Source: Pelomonas aquatica (GTDB lineage Bacteria; Pseudomonadota; Gammaproteobacteria; Burkholderiales; Burkholderiaceae_C). From it: a DNA stretch of 64,000 nt. Shown piece by piece: positions 15,091 through 24,735 of the stretch. Position 1 is the first letter of the stretch, and every line of letters begins with the position of its first letter. The notes beneath the pieces are model-generated. The model did not search any database. It had not been told where the DNA came from and saw nothing but the letters and a program-made list of their open reading frames with translations. The translations under genes and the position numbers were made by a program. The stretch is from the NCBI RefSeq assembly GCF_026712205.1, contig NZ_JAPPUW010000009.1, positions 1 to 64,000 on the forward strand. Reading direction: 5' to 3'.

Positions 15091-18000
15091 TTACTCCTTG
15101 TCCGCCGGCATCGCACCGGGCATGCCGTGCAGCGGCAGCGTCGTCGCCGCGCCCTGCTCGGCGGGCTTGGCGGCGGGCTTCCGGTCGCGCACGAGATAGC
15201 TGTAGAGCACCGGCACCACGACCAGCGTCAGCATCGTGGACGTGATGACGCCGCCGATGATGGCCCGGCCCATCGGCGCCTGGATCTCGCCGCCGTCGTT
15301 CAGCGCGATGGCCATCGGCAGCATGCCGAAGACCATGGCCGCCGTCGTCATGATGATGGGGCGCATGCGGATCAGCCCGGCCTCGCGCAGCGCCTCGGCC
15401 ACCGTCGCGCCGGCCTTGCGAGCGTGGTTGGCGAAGTCGACGAGCAGGATCGCGTTCTTCGTCACGAGGCCCATCAGCATGACGAGGCCGATCATCGAGA
15501 ACACGTTCAGCGTGGACCGCCACAGCAGCAGGGCCAGCATCACGCCGATGAGGGCCAGCGGCAGCGAGGCCATGATGGCGATGGGCTGCAGGAAGCTGCC
15601 GAACTGGCTGGCCAGCACGATGTAGATGAAGATGACCGCCAGGCCCATCGCGGCCAGCAGGCCGTTGAAGGCCTCGGCCTGCTGCTTGCCGGCGCCGTCC
15701 ACCTTGAAGCTGACGCCCGGCGGCAGCTGGATGGTCTTGACGAGCTTCTGCACGTCGGCATTCACGTCGCCGCCCGGGCGGCCCTGCACGCCGGCGAACA
15801 CGGCCTCGCGGCGCTGCAGGTTCTCGCGGCGGATGACCTCGGGGTTGAAGACCGGCTCGATGGTGGCGACCTGGTCCAGCGTGATCGGCGCGCCGTCCTT
15901 CGAGAACGCGACGGGCAGCTTGGCCATCTGCTCGATGCGCTCGCGCTGTTCGCGCGGCAGGCGCAGCAGCACCTCGACCTGGTTGCCGTCCGGCGTCGTC
16001 CAGTAGGTGGCGATGTCGCCGTTGACATAGGCGCGCAGGCTGGACGCCACCTGCGGCGCGGTCAGGCCGAGTTCGCGGATGGCCGAGTCCTTCAGGCGCA
16101 CGGCGAAGGCCGGCAGGCCGGGCTTGACGGTCGTGTCGACGTCCACGGCGCCGGGCACCTTCTTGATCTTCTCGACCAGGTCCTTGGCGGTCTGGGTCAG
16201 CACCTCCGGGTCGGTGCCGAGGATGGTGATCCAGATCGGCCGGTCAAAGCCCACGCTGACCTCCACGCCAGGAATCTTCGCGATGTCGGCGCGGATCGCG
16301 TCCTCGATCTCCTTCTGCGTGCGCTTGCGCTCGCTGCGGTCGACGAGGGAGATGTTCAGCGCCGCCTGGTTGCGGCCCGTGGCCAGGCCCTCGCCGGTGC
16401 TGCCGATGACGGCCGAGACGGTCTTGATCTCGGGATAGTTCTTCAGGATCTCCTCGATCTGAGAGACCTTGGCGCTGCCGCGCTCGACGCTGGAGGCCAC
16501 CGGCATGCGCAAATTGACCTGCGTGAAGCCGTTGTCCGTCTGCGGCACGAACTCGCTGCCGACCAGGGGCGCCAGCATCAGCGCCGCGACGAAGCTCGCG
16601 AACGCGCCCCACATGACCAGGCCGCGCGGCGTCAGCGTCGCGAAGCGCAGCACGCGCCTGGCGGCCTTGTCGCGCCTGCCGTCGGCGTCGAAGGGGTGGC
16701 CGTAGGCGGGGATGGGCGGCACGAAGACGCGGTAGCGGCGGCCGGAGAAGGCCCAGTCGATCAGGCGCGCATAGCGGTCGTGCAGATGCTCCATGCACCA
16801 GTCGGTCGCGCGGATCGCGTGGCCGACGACGGGCAGGCGCTTCACGCGCTCGTTGACCGGGTCGTGCCAGACCGAGGACAGCATCGGGTCGAGCGTGAAG
16901 CTGACGAAGAGGCTGACCAGCACCGCGACGGCGACGGTGATGCCGAAGGGGTAGAAGAACTTGCCGATGATGCCGCCCATGAAGGCGACGGGCACGAAGA
17001 CCGCGCAGATCGCGAAGGTCGTGGCCATCACGGCCAGGCCGATCTCGTTGGTGCCGTCCGCGGCCGCCTGGTAATGGCTCTTGCCCATGCCGACGTGGCG
17101 CACGATGTTCTCGCGCACGACGATGGCGTCGTCGATCAGCAGGCCGATGCACAGGCTCAGCGCCATCATCGTCATGAAGTTCAGCGTGAAGCCGAAGGCA
17201 TGCACGGCGATGAAGCTGGAGATGACGGCGATGGGCAGCGTCAGCCCGGTGATGATGGTCGAGCGCCAGCTGTGCAGGAACAGGAAGACGATGGCGACGG
17301 TCAGCAGCGCGCCTTCGATCAGCGTATGCCTGAGGCCGGTGAGGGAGCCCTTCACGAAGTCGCTGTTGGCATAGATCAGGCGCAGCTCGACGTCTTTGGG
17401 CAGCACCTTGCGCAGTTCCTCCATCGCGTCCTTCACGGCCTCGCCGGTCTGCACGATGTTGGCGTCCTGCTGCTTGAAGACGTTGAAGCTGACGGCCGGC
17501 TGGCCGTTGATGCGCGCGATGCTGTCGCGCTCGCGCTCACGCTCGACCAGGGTGCCCAGGTCGCTCAGCGTCAGCGCCAGGTTGCCGCGGCGCGCGACGA
17601 CCATCTGGCCGAAGGCCTTGGGATCCTTCGCGCGGCCTTCGACGCGCAGGATGGCGTCGGCGTTGGCGTCGGTCAGCAGGCCCACCGGCTGGTCGGAGTT
17701 GGCGTCGGCCAGCGCCTTGGAGATCTCGGCCGGCGTCACGCCGTAGGCGCGCAGCCGCATCGGGTCGAGGTCGATGCGCACCTCGCGGGTCGTCATGCCG
17801 CCCACGTCGACCTTGGCCACGCCCTCCACGCGGCCCAGCCGCTTGGAGACGATGAGGTCGGCCATCATCGACAGCTCGCGCGAGCCGCGCGTGGAACTCA
17901 GCAGCGCCAGCACGACGATGGGCTGGGCGTTGTCGCCCTGGAAGCGCGACATCGACGGCGGCTTCACGTCCTTGGGGAAGGCCGCCTGGGCCGCGGCGAC

Positions 18001-18333
18001 GCGGTCGCGCAGGTCCTGCATCGCGCGGTTCATGTCGGTGTCCAGCGTGAACTCGACGCTGGCCTGCACGCGGCCCTCGAAGCTGCGCGACTGGATGCGG
18101 TCGACGCCGGCGATGCTGTTCAGCGCCTCTTCCAGCGGCTTGGCGACCTCACGCTCCACGGCCTCGGGCGAGGCGCCGGGGTAGCGGATGTCGATCCAGG
18201 CGCCGGGCAGCGAGATGTCGGGCATCTGCTCGACGCCGAGCTTGGCATAGGAGAACAGGCCCAGCACGCACAGGGCCACCATCACCATGGTCGCGAAGAC
18301 CGGGTTCTGGATGGAAACGCGGGTCATCCACAT
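15091..18333 (-). CDS. RND efflux transporter, AcrB/MexF (HAE1) type
   Basis: A 1080-residue inner-membrane RND pump that exchanges protons for substrates in the periplasm or membrane leaflet. The N-terminus ([24 protein letters not shown]) is transmembrane segment 1, and [17 protein letters not shown] opens the first porter domain. The proton-relay pair lies in [13 protein letters not shown] of segment 4. The second half ends with [25 protein letters not shown]. It follows the adaptor gene by ten bases on the same strand. Substrates cannot be predicted. No outer-membrane factor gene is nearby, so a TolC/OprM-type channel must come from elsewhere. Confidence 0.93.
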   Translation of the reverse strand: MWMTRVSIQNPVFATMVMVALCVLGLFSYAKLGVEQMPDISLPGAWIDIRYPGASPEAVEREVAKPLEEALNSIAGVDRIQSRSFEGRVQASVEFTLDTDMNRAMQDLRDRVAAAQAAFPKDVKPPSMSRFQGDNAQPIVVLALLSSTRGSRELSMMADLIVSKRLGRVEGVAKVDVGGMTTREVRIDLDPMRLRAYGVTPAEISKALADANSDQPVGLLTDANADAILRVEGRAKDPKAFGQMVVARRGNLALTLSDLGTLVERERERDSIARINGQPAVSFNVFKQQDANIVQTGEAVKDAMEELRKVLPKDVELRLIYANSDFVKGSLTGLRHTLIEGALLTVAIVFLFLHSWRSTIITGLTLPIAVISSFIAVHAFGFTLNFMTMMALSLCIGLLIDDAIVVRENIVRHVGMGKSHYQAAADGTNEIGLAVMATTFAICAVFVPVAFMGGIIGKFFYPFGITVAVAVLVSLFVSFTLDPMLSSVWHDPVNERVKRLPVVGHAIRATDWCMEHLHDRYARLIDWAFSGRRYRVFVPPIPAYGHPFDADGRRDKAARRVLRFATLTPRGLVMWGAFASFVAALMLAPLVGSEFVPQTDNGFTQVNLRMPVASSVERGSAKVSQIEEILKNYPEIKTVSAVIGSTGEGLATGRNQAALNISLVDRSERKRTQKEIEDAIRADIAKIPGVEVSVGFDRPIWITILGTDPEVLTQTAKDLVEKIKKVPGAVDVDTTVKPGLPAFAVRLKDSAIRELGLTAPQVASSLRAYVNGDIATYWTTPDGNQVEVLLRLPREQRERIEQMAKLPVAFSKDGAPITLDQVATIEPVFNPEVIRRENLQRREAVFAGVQGRPGGDVNADVQKLVKTIQLPPGVSFKVDGAGKQQAEAFNGLLAAMGLAVIFIYIVLASQFGSFLQPIAIMASLPLALIGVMLALLLWRSTLNVFSMIGLVMLMGLVTKNAILLVDFANHARKAGATVAEALREAGLIRMRPIIMTTAAMVFGMLPMAIALNDGGEIQAPMGRAIIGGVITSTMLTLVVVPVLYSYLVRDRKPAAKPAEQGAATTLPLHGMPGAMPADKE

Positions 18334-18343
18334 GGCCTGGCCC

Positions 18344-19510
18344 TCACTGCTGGATGGTGGCGGCGGAGGCGGCCGAGCTGGCCACCTTGGCCTTGGCGGC
18401 CACGACGCTGGCCTTGTCGCCTTCGCGCAGGTTGTCGAAGCGCGCGGCCAGCACCTGGGCCTCGGGCTTGAGCCCGTTCAGGATCTCGACGCGGCCTTCC
18501 AGCGCATCGCTGCGGCCCGTGGTCACGATGCGGCGCACCAGGGCGCCGTTCTCGATCATCCAGACCTGCTCCTGGCCCGAGTTGCGGCTGATCGCGGCCA
18601 TGGGGACGGTCAGGCGCTGGGTGTCGTCCTGCAGCACGACCTTGGCGACCGCGTACTGGCCGGCCCGGTAGAGCTCCTTGGGGTTGTCCAGCACCAGGGT
18701 CACGCCGATGGAGCGCGTGCCCGGCTCGGCGGCCGGCGCGATGCGGGCGATCTTGGCCTGCACCGGCTGGTCCACACCCTCGACCTGCACCTGCACGCTC
18801 ATGCCCGGCGACAGGCGGCTGACCTCGTGCGTGCCGACCAGGCCGGCCAGCTCCAGCCTGGACAGGTCGACGATGGTCAGGATCTGCTGCTCGGCCGCCA
18901 GCTTCTCGCCCGGCAGCGCGTGGCGCTTGGCGACGATGCCGTTGATCGGCGCGACGAGGGCGGCCTGGCGCATCGTCACCTGGCTGGTGTCGAGCTGGGC
19001 CTTGGCGGCGTTCCAGTTCGCGCGGGCCGACTCGTAGGCGGCGCGCGAGTTGTCCAGCGCCGTCTGCGCGATGAAGTTCTTCGCCGCCAGGCCCTCGTTG
19101 GCCTTGTAGCTGCGCTCGGCCTGCTCCATCTGCGCACGCATGGCCTCGACGCTGGCGCCGCGCTCAGCGATGCGATAGCGCAGCTCTTCCAGGTCGACCT
19201 GGCCGAGAGCCTGGCCCGCCCGCACGCGGCTGCCTTCGCCAACGGCGAGGTTGAGCAGCGTGCCGTTGGACTTGGCGCGCACGACGACCGTGCCCGGCGC
19301 CACCAGCGGGCCGCTGAACTCGATCTGGGCCGGCATGGCGGCCAGCGCCGGCTTGACGACTTCGCTGGGCACGAACTCCAGCACGGTCTGGGCTTTGTCC
19401 TCGCCCGGCTTCTTCGGGCCGTCGCCCTTGCTGGCCATCACGGCCACGCCGGCCCCGCCCACCAGCAGCACCACGGCCGCGATACCGCCCAACTTCCAAG
19501 ACTTGCGCAT
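18344..19510 (-). CDS. RND periplasmic adaptor (membrane fusion protein)
   Basis: A 388-residue membrane fusion protein linking the RND pump to an outer-membrane channel. It has an N-terminal membrane anchor (about residues 8-26). A first lipoyl half carries GTVVVRAKSNGTLLNLAVGEGSRVRAGQALGQVD, an alpha-helical hairpin spans about residues 105-170, and the second lipoyl half contains APINGIVAKRHALPGEKL. A beta-barrel and a membrane-proximal domain follow (VPMAAI...NGLKPEAQVLA). No lipobox cysteine is present, unlike the second adaptor in this window. It is first in a two-gene operon with the transporter. Confidence 0.92.
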   Translation of the reverse strand: MRKSWKLGGIAAVVLLVGGAGVAVMASKGDGPKKPGEDKAQTVLEFVPSEVVKPALAAMPAQIEFSGPLVAPGTVVVRAKSNGTLLNLAVGEGSRVRAGQALGQVDLEELRYRIAERGASVEAMRAQMEQAERSYKANEGLAAKNFIAQTALDNSRAAYESARANWNAAKAQLDTSQVTMRQAALVAPINGIVAKRHALPGEKLAAEQQILTIVDLSRLELAGLVGTHEVSRLSPGMSVQVQVEGVDQPVQAKIARIAPAAEPGTRSIGVTLVLDNPKELYRAGQYAVAKVVLQDDTQRLTVPMAAISRNSGQEQVWMIENGALVRRIVTTGRSDALEGRVEILNGLKPEAQVLAARFDNLREGDKASVVAAKAKVASSAASAATIQQ

Positions 19511-19660
19511 GGTTCCCCCAGGACACTTTCCGATTCCGACCTTTGCAGTCTAGGAACCAGCGCGCCGGTGCGCAGCGGGCTTGTGACGAAACGCGGTTTG
19601 CGGGGGCTGAGCTGCACCCGCCGCAGACCAGGCCGGGCGCTCGGCCCGGCCCCGGGGTGG

Positions 19661-20764
19661 TCAGGGGTGACGGGCGCCGGCGATGGGGGCGATCGGCAGC
19701 ACGACGTCCCCGCACTGTGCCCGGTGCCGCAGCGCGTGGTCCATCAGCACCAGGGCCAGCATGGCCTCGGCGATGGGCGTGGCGCGGATGCCCACGCAGG
19801 GGTCGTGGCGGCCGAAGGTCTCCACCGTGGCCGGGTTGCCGGCGCGGTCGATGCTGGCCTTGGGCGCGCGGATGGAGCTGGTGGGCTTGATCGCGATGCT
19901 GGCGACGATGTCCTGGCCGGTGGAGATGCCGCCCAGCATGCCGCCCGAGTTGTTGCTGGCGAAGCCCAGCGGCGTCAGCTCGTCGCCGTGCTCGGTGCCC
20001 CTCTGCGCGACGACGCCGAAGCCGGCGCCGATCTCGACGCCCTTGACCGCATTGATGCCCATCAGCGCGTAGGCGATGTCGGCATCCAGCTTGTCGAACA
20101 GCGGCTCGCCCAGGCCGACCGGCACGCCGGTCGCTTCCACGCGGATGCGCGCGCCGACCGAGTCGCCGGCGCGGCGCAGTTCGTCCATATAGACCTCCAG
20201 CGCGGCGATCTGGCTGAGGTTGGCGGCGAAGAAGGGGTTGTCGCCGACGTGCTGCCAGCCCTCGAACGGGATCTCGATCTCGCCGAGCTGGGTCATGCAG
20301 CCGCGGAACTCCGTGCCGTAGGCCTGCTTCAGCCATTTGCGGGCGACCGCGCCGGCGCCGACCATGGGCGCGGTCAGCCGCGCCGACGAGCGGCCGCCGC
20401 CGCGCGGGTCGCGCACGCCGTATTTGCGCCAGTAGGTGTAGTCGGCATGGCCGGGGCGGAAGGTGTCGAGGATGTTGCCGTAGTCCTTGCTGCGCTGGTC
20501 GGTGTTCTCGATCAGCAGGCAGATGGGCGTGCCGGTCGTGACGCCGTCGTAGACGCCGGACAGGATCCGAACCGCGTCGGGCTCGTTGCGCTGGGTGACG
20601 TGGCGGCTGGTGCCGGGGCGGCGGCGGTCCAGCTCGGGCTGGATGTCGGCCTCGCTGAGTTGCAGGCCCGGCGGGCAGCCGTCGATGACGCAGCCGATGG
20701 CCGGCCCGTGGCTTTCGCCGAAGTTGGTGACGCGGAAGAGTTCGCCGAAGGTGCTGCCTGACAT
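19661..20764 (-). CDS. aroC: Chorismate synthase
   Basis: A 367-residue chorismate synthase, which converts 5-enolpyruvylshikimate-3-phosphate to chorismate using reduced FMN, the last step of the common aromatic pathway. Signature segments are [19 protein letters not shown] near the N-terminus, [20 protein letters not shown] in the middle and [18 protein letters not shown] near the C-terminus. The start at 20764 gives [20 protein letters not shown], the standard N-terminus; an in-frame ATG 27 bases upstream is not needed. It lies between a terminator-like hairpin and the RND adaptor gene, same strand, and is likely transcribed alone. Confidence 0.97.
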   Translation of the reverse strand: MSGSTFGELFRVTNFGESHGPAIGCVIDGCPPGLQLSEADIQPELDRRRPGTSRHVTQRNEPDAVRILSGVYDGVTTGTPICLLIENTDQRSKDYGNILDTFRPGHADYTYWRKYGVRDPRGGGRSSARLTAPMVGAGAVARKWLKQAYGTEFRGCMTQLGEIEIPFEGWQHVGDNPFFAANLSQIAALEVYMDELRRAGDSVGARIRVEATGVPVGLGEPLFDKLDADIAYALMGINAVKGVEIGAGFGVVAQRGTEHGDELTPLGFASNNSGGMLGGISTGQDIVASIAIKPTSSIRAPKASIDRAGNPATVETFGRHDPCVGIRATPIAEAMLALVLMDHALRHRAQCGDVVLPIAPIAGARHP

Positions 20765-20795
20765 ATCGGCAAATTCTAGGCGGCCCTCCAAAGCA

Positions 20796-20819
20796 AAGGC
20801 GGCCTGTCAAGGCCGCCTT
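20796..20819 (-). terminator. Terminator after the CBS-domain gene
   Basis: Nine-base perfect arms AAGGCGGCC (20796-20804) and GGCCGCCTT (20811-20819) enclose a six-base loop. On the minus strand the stem is followed by TGCTTTGG, a weak T-rich tail. It lies 15 bases after the CBS-gene stop and 31 bases before aroC. Confidence 0.7.
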
Positions 20820-20834
20820 GCCGGGATGCGAACT

Positions 20835-21302
20835 TCAGAGTTTCGGCTCGGGCTCGGCCGCGTTCTCTTCCACCGGCCAGTCGCGGATATAGGCCTTGAG
20901 CATGCGGTTCTCGAAGTCCTGGCTGTCCACCACGGCCTTGGCCACGTCGTAGAAGGAGATCACGCCCATCAGCGTGCGGCCGTTCATGACGGGCATGTAG
21001 CGCGCGTGGCGGCCCAGCATCATGCGGCGCACCTCGTCGATCTCGGTCTCGGGCGTGCAGGTCAGCGGATGGTCGTCCATGACCGTGCGGACGATGGTGG
21101 CGCCGACCTCGCCGCCGTTCTTGACGACGGCCTGGATGACCTCGCGGAAGGTCAGCATGCCGACCAGTTCGCCATGCTCCATGACGACCAGGGAGCCGAT
21201 GTCGCGCTCGGCCATGATGGCCAGCGACTCCTTCAGCGGCTCGTCCGGCGAAACGGTGAACAGGGTGCCGCCTTTGACACGCAGGATATCGACGACTTTC
21301 AT
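20835..21302 (-). CDS. Two-CBS-domain protein
   Basis: A 155-residue protein consisting almost entirely of two CBS domains (about residues 10-65 and 75-130: SPDEPLKESLAIMAERDIGSLVVM...LVGMLTFREV and TPETEIDEVRRMMLGRHARYMPVM...LMGVISFYDV). Stand-alone CBS pairs bind adenine nucleotides and often regulate partners. The ATG at 21302 has GGAGG seven bases upstream; an in-frame extension to 21512 would run into metY and is rejected. The gene is divergent from metY, with about 70 bases between them. The partner is unknown. Confidence 0.9.
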   Translation of the reverse strand: MKVVDILRVKGGTLFTVSPDEPLKESLAIMAERDIGSLVVMEHGELVGMLTFREVIQAVVKNGGEVGATIVRTVMDDHPLTCTPETEIDEVRRMMLGRHARYMPVMNGRTLMGVISFYDVAKAVVDSQDFENRMLKAYIRDWPVEENAAEPEPKL

Positions 21303-21375
21303 AGGGGCCTCCGAGGGAAATACGCGTGGGCAACATAGCACACAATCCCCGCGCATCCACACCATAGAAAACACC

Positions 21376-22668
21376 ATGCCAGGCTTCGACACCCTCGCCC
21401 TGCATGCCGGCGCCGAGCCCGATCCGGGCACCGGCGCGCGGGCCACGCCGCTGCACCTGTCCACGTCCTTCGTCTTCGAATCCAGCGAGCACGCGGCCTC
21501 GCTGTTCAACATGGAACGCTCCGGCCACGTCTACAGCCGGCTCTCCAACCCGACCACGGCCGTGTTCGAGGAACGCATGGCGGCCCTGGACGGCGGCATC
21601 GGCGCGATCGCGACGGCCAGCGGCCAGGCCGCCCTGCACCTGGCGATCGGCACGCTGATGGGCGCGGGCGGCCATGTCGTGGCCAGCACCGCGCTGTATG
21701 GCGGCAGCCACAACCTGTTGCACTACACGCTGCGCCGTTTCGGCATCGAGACGAGTTTCGTGAACCCGCGCGACCTGGATGCCTGGCGCGCGGCCATCCG
21801 GCCCGAGACGCGGCTGCTGTTCGGCGAGAGCCTGGGCAACCCGGGGCTGGACGTGCTGGACATCCCGGCCGTGAGCTCGATCGCCCACGAGGCCGGCCTG
21901 CCGCTGCTGGTGGACGCGACCTTCACGACGCCCTGGCTGCAGCGCCCGGCCGAGCTGGGCGCCGACCTCGTCTACCACTCGGCCACCAAGTTCCTGTGCG
22001 GCCACGGCACCGTCGTCGGCGGCGTGCTGGTGGACGCCGGCTCGTTCGATTGGCAGGCCGCCCACGACCGCCACGGCAGGTTCGCGACCTTGTGCGAGCC
22101 GTACGACGGCTTCCACGGCATGGTGTTCAGCGAGGAGAGCACCGTCGGCGCCTTCCTGCTGCGCGCCCGCCGCGAGGGCCTGCGCGACTTCGGCGCCTGC
22201 ATGAGCCCGCACACGGCCTGGCTGATGCTGCAGGGGCTCGAAACGCTGCCGCTGCGCATGCAAAGGCATGTGGCCAACGCACAGGCCGTGGCCGAGTTCC
22301 TGGCCGCCCAGCCGCTGGTCGACAAGGTCGGCTACCCCGGCCTCGCGAGCCACCCCGACCACGCCCTCGCGCAGCAGCTGCTGCCGCGCGGCGCCGGCGC
22401 CGTGTTCTCCTTCGACCTGAAGGGCACGCGGGAGCAGGGCCGCACCTTCATCGAGGCGCTGAAGCTGTTCTCCCACCTCGCCAACGTCGGCGACGCCAAG
22501 TCCCTCGTCATCCACCCGGCCAGCACGACGCATTTCCGCATGGACGACGCCGCGCTGCGCCAGGCCGGCATCGGCCCCGGCACGATCCGCCTGTCCATCG
22601 GCCTGGAAGACCCGGCCGACCTCATCGACGACCTCAAGCGGGCACTCAAGGCAGCGGGCAAGGCATGA
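21376..22668 (+). CDS. metY: O-acetylhomoserine sulfhydrylase (Cys/Met metabolism PLP enzyme)
   Basis: A 430-residue gamma-family PLP enzyme that most resembles O-acetylhomoserine aminocarboxypropyltransferase, which makes homocysteine from O-acetylhomoserine and sulfide. The N-terminus FDTLALHAGAEPDPGTGARATPLHLSTSF is typical of MetY. The PLP lysine is Lys205 in YHSATKFLCGHG, with phosphate-binding residues in ASGQAALH and YSRLSNPTT. Length is the MetY size (about 430), longer than MetB/MetC (about 390), but a related gamma-family activity is not excluded. Its stop overlaps the start of the next gene (ATGA), so the two are translationally coupled. Confidence 0.88.
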   Translation: MPGFDTLALHAGAEPDPGTGARATPLHLSTSFVFESSEHAASLFNMERSGHVYSRLSNPTTAVFEERMAALDGGIGAIATASGQAALHLAIGTLMGAGGHVVASTALYGGSHNLLHYTLRRFGIETSFVNPRDLDAWRAAIRPETRLLFGESLGNPGLDVLDIPAVSSIAHEAGLPLLVDATFTTPWLQRPAELGADLVYHSATKFLCGHGTVVGGVLVDAGSFDWQAAHDRHGRFATLCEPYDGFHGMVFSEESTVGAFLLRARREGLRDFGACMSPHTAWLMLQGLETLPLRMQRHVANAQAVAEFLAAQPLVDKVGYPGLASHPDHALAQQLLPRGAGAVFSFDLKGTREQGRTFIEALKLFSHLANVGDAKSLVIHPASTTHFRMDDAALRQAGIGPGTIRLSIGLEDPADLIDDLKRALKAAGKA

Positions 22669-23462
22669 AGTTCCTCATCGACTCCCACGAGGCCTATGCC
22701 TACACCGGCGGCAAGGCCTTCGACCCCACCCTGCCCTGCGTCGTCTTCATCCACGGCGCGCTGAACGACCACAGCGTCTGGACTTTGCTCGCCCGCTGGT
22801 GCGCCCACCACGGTTATGCGGCGCTGGCGCCCGACCTGCCCGGCCACGGCCGCAGCGCTGGCCTGCCGCTGACCAGCGTCGAGGCCATCGCCGCCTGGCT
22901 GCACCGGCTGCTGGACGCGGCCGGCGTGGCCAAGGCCGCGCTGGTGGGTCACAGCATGGGCTCGCTGATCGCGCTGCAGGCCGCCGAGCGGGCCAGCACG
23001 CTGGTCATGGTCGGCACGGCCTACCCGATGAAGGTGTCCGAAGCCCTGCTGACGACGGCGCGCGACCAGCCCGAGGCCGCGATGGCCATGGTCAACGCGT
23101 TCTCGCATTCGCTGGCCAGCGCCAAGCCCGGCTACCCGGGCCCCGGCGCCTGGCTGCGCGGCGGCTCGCTGGCGCTGATGCGCCGGCTGCAGTCGCGTCA
23201 GACCGCGGTCAACCTGTTCGAGAACGATTTCCAGGTCTGCGACCGCTATGCCGGCGGCGAGGCGGCGGCGGCGCGCGTCGACTGCCCGGTGCACTTCATC
23301 CTCGGCGCGCTGGACCAGATGACGTCGCCGAAGCAGAACGCCGTGCTCGGCGGCCTGCTCAAGCCGCGCATCCACACCGTGCCGGCGGGCCATGCGCTGA
23401 TGGCCGAGGCGCCGGATGCCGTGCTGGCGGCGCTGCGCGCGGCGCTTCAGCCCAGCTCGTAG
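22665..23462 (+). CDS. Alpha/beta hydrolase
   Basis: A 265-residue alpha/beta-hydrolase. The oxyanion-side motif VVFIHGALNDHSVW lies at residues 26-39. The nucleophile is Ser97 in VGHSMGS, and the acid/base pair is likely Asp217 (GALDQMT) and His243 (AGHALMAE). There is no signal peptide, so it is cytoplasmic. It overlaps metY by four bases, which suggests a metabolic link, possibly with acyl-homoserine or thioester chemistry, but this is inference. The substrate is unknown. Confidence 0.87.
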   Translation: MKFLIDSHEAYAYTGGKAFDPTLPCVVFIHGALNDHSVWTLLARWCAHHGYAALAPDLPGHGRSAGLPLTSVEAIAAWLHRLLDAAGVAKAALVGHSMGSLIALQAAERASTLVMVGTAYPMKVSEALLTTARDQPEAAMAMVNAFSHSLASAKPGYPGPGAWLRGGSLALMRRLQSRQTAVNLFENDFQVCDRYAGGEAAAARVDCPVHFILGALDQMTSPKQNAVLGGLLKPRIHTVPAGHALMAEAPDAVLAALRAALQPSS

Positions 23463-23533
23463 GCGGCAGTGCTTATGGGGTTCATGTTGCCGAGGGCAAG
23501 TCCGGTTGCCGCCCTGGCCGGGCTTGCGCTCAA

Positions 23534-23851
23534 ATGACCGCCATGAGCACCTCGCGCTACACCCGCTTCGCCGACTTCTATCCCTTCTACCTGGCCGAGC
23601 ACAGCAACACCACCTGCCGGCGCCTGCACTTCGTCGGCTCGACGCTGGTGCTGGCCTGCCTGTTCAAGCTCGCGACGACGGGCTCCCTCGCCTGGCTGCT
23701 GTACGGCCTGCTGTGCGGTTATGGCTTTGCGTGGGTGGGGCATTTCTTTTTCGAGAAGAACCGGCCGGCGACCTTCAAATACCCGCTCTACAGCCTGATG
23801 GGCGACTGGGTCATGTACGCCGACATCTGGCGCGGCCGCATCAAGCTTTAG
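23534..23851 (+). CDS. DUF962 / Mpo1-like membrane protein
   Basis: A 105-residue protein of the DUF962 (Mpo1-like) family: YPFYLAEHSNTTCRRLHFVGS, two hydrophobic segments (about 36-70), and the closing GHFFFEKNRPATFKYPLYSLMGDWVMY. The conserved histidines (AEHSN, LHFVG, GHFFFEKN) match those that bind iron in yeast Mpo1, a dioxygenase in alpha-oxidation of 2-hydroxy fatty acids. Bacterial function is unproven. An alternative ATG at 23543 gives 102 residues. Its stop codon lies inside the long hairpin shared with the convergent mipA-like gene. Confidence 0.85.
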   Translation: MTAMSTSRYTRFADFYPFYLAEHSNTTCRRLHFVGSTLVLACLFKLATTGSLAWLLYGLLCGYGFAWVGHFFFEKNRPATFKYPLYSLMGDWVMYADIWRGRIKL

Positions 23852-23907
23852 GAGGCTGTCGGGCTTGGGGCCGGGTGCACTCGGCCCCAAGCCCGACAGC
23901 CTCCTAA
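23848..23907. terminator. 26-bp perfect inverted repeat, bidirectional terminator
   Basis: Arms at 23848-23873 and 23882-23907 are perfect 26-base reverse complements around an eight-base loop (GGTGCACT). The ends are TTAGGAGG and CCTCCTAA, so the stop codons of both convergent genes (TAG at 23849-23851 and TAG on the minus strand at 23906-23904) lie inside the arms. Position indicates termination in both directions; T-runs are absent. Confidence 0.85.
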
Positions 23908-24710
23908 TTCCGCCAGGCCAGGCCGATGGCGGCATGGCTGCCGTCGCGCTTCTCGACCAGCGGGCTGCGCGCCGCCGGGCCGAGCAGGCGGCTGGCACCG
24001 GCCGAGCCGAACACGAACCACTGCCTGGCGAAGGGGCGCGTGAAGCCGACGCCGACATGCAGGTCGCGCAGGCCCGCGCCGGGCGCATAGGCCGGCTTGC
24101 CGCTCGCCGCGACGGCCGATTCGGGCACGCCGAAATAGCTGCGCATGTTCTGCGCGTCGGCGGCGGAGATGCCGATGCCGCCGGTCCATTCCAGCGTCGC
24201 GCTGCGGTAGAAGCGCCAGCCCAGGTCGACGCCCGCGTTCAGGCCGCCCCCGTGGCCCAACAGATCCCGGGACAGCGCGGCGCCGAGGTTGAGGTCGGGC
24301 GCCAGGCTGTAGTTGGCGTAGAGGCGGGCGCGCAGCGTGCGCTTCACGTCGGGCAGGCCGCGCGTCGTGCTCGCGTCGTTGCTGCTGCGTCCGCCGTCCA
24401 CGCGCAGCGCGAGGCCGAGGCGCAGCTTGTCGCTGTCGATGAGCTGGGTGCTGGCGCCCGCCCCCGCGCCTTCACGGCCGAAGCCGAGCAGCGCGCTGCC
24501 GCTCGCGGTGCTGAAGCGCCAGCGGCCGATCTTCAGCGCCCAAAGTGCGCTGAGCCGGGTCTGGCGCGCGCTGGCGCCGTCGTATTCGGGGTGGCTTGCG
24601 ACCGAAGCACCGAGCAGATAGCGCACCGGCTGGCTCTCCTGATCCTGCTGCTGGGCCTGGGCGGGCGCGGCCATCGCGCACGCGGTCAGCATGAGGGAAG
24701 CGGCTTTCAT
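23904..24710 (-). CDS. MipA/OmpV family outer-membrane protein
   Basis: A 268-residue protein with a signal peptide (about residues 1-19, ending APAQA). The body has repeated amphipathic strands of a beta-barrel, opening YLLGASVASHPEYDGASARQTRLSAL, a MipA/OmpV signature, and ending with an aromatic-containing AIGLAWRN strand. MipA in E. coli scaffolds murein hydrolase MltA and synthase PBP1B; most homologues are uncharacterised porin-like proteins. No regulator or partner gene is adjacent. Confidence 0.87.
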   Translation of the reverse strand: MKAASLMLTACAMAAPAQAQQQDQESQPVRYLLGASVASHPEYDGASARQTRLSALWALKIGRWRFSTASGSALLGFGREGAGAGASTQLIDSDKLRLGLALRVDGGRSSNDASTTRGLPDVKRTLRARLYANYSLAPDLNLGAALSRDLLGHGGGLNAGVDLGWRFYRSATLEWTGGIGISAADAQNMRSYFGVPESAVAASGKPAYAPGAGLRDLHVGVGFTRPFARQWFVFGSAGASRLLGPAARSPLVEKRDGSHAAIGLAWRN

Positions 24711-24735
24711 GCCGCGAGCCTAGCAGCGCCCTGGG

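Noticed and set aside
23848-24189. Small minus-strand frame reading through the long hairpin near 23850
   Set aside because: Shadow of the MipA-like gene that continues into the hairpin; no start signal.
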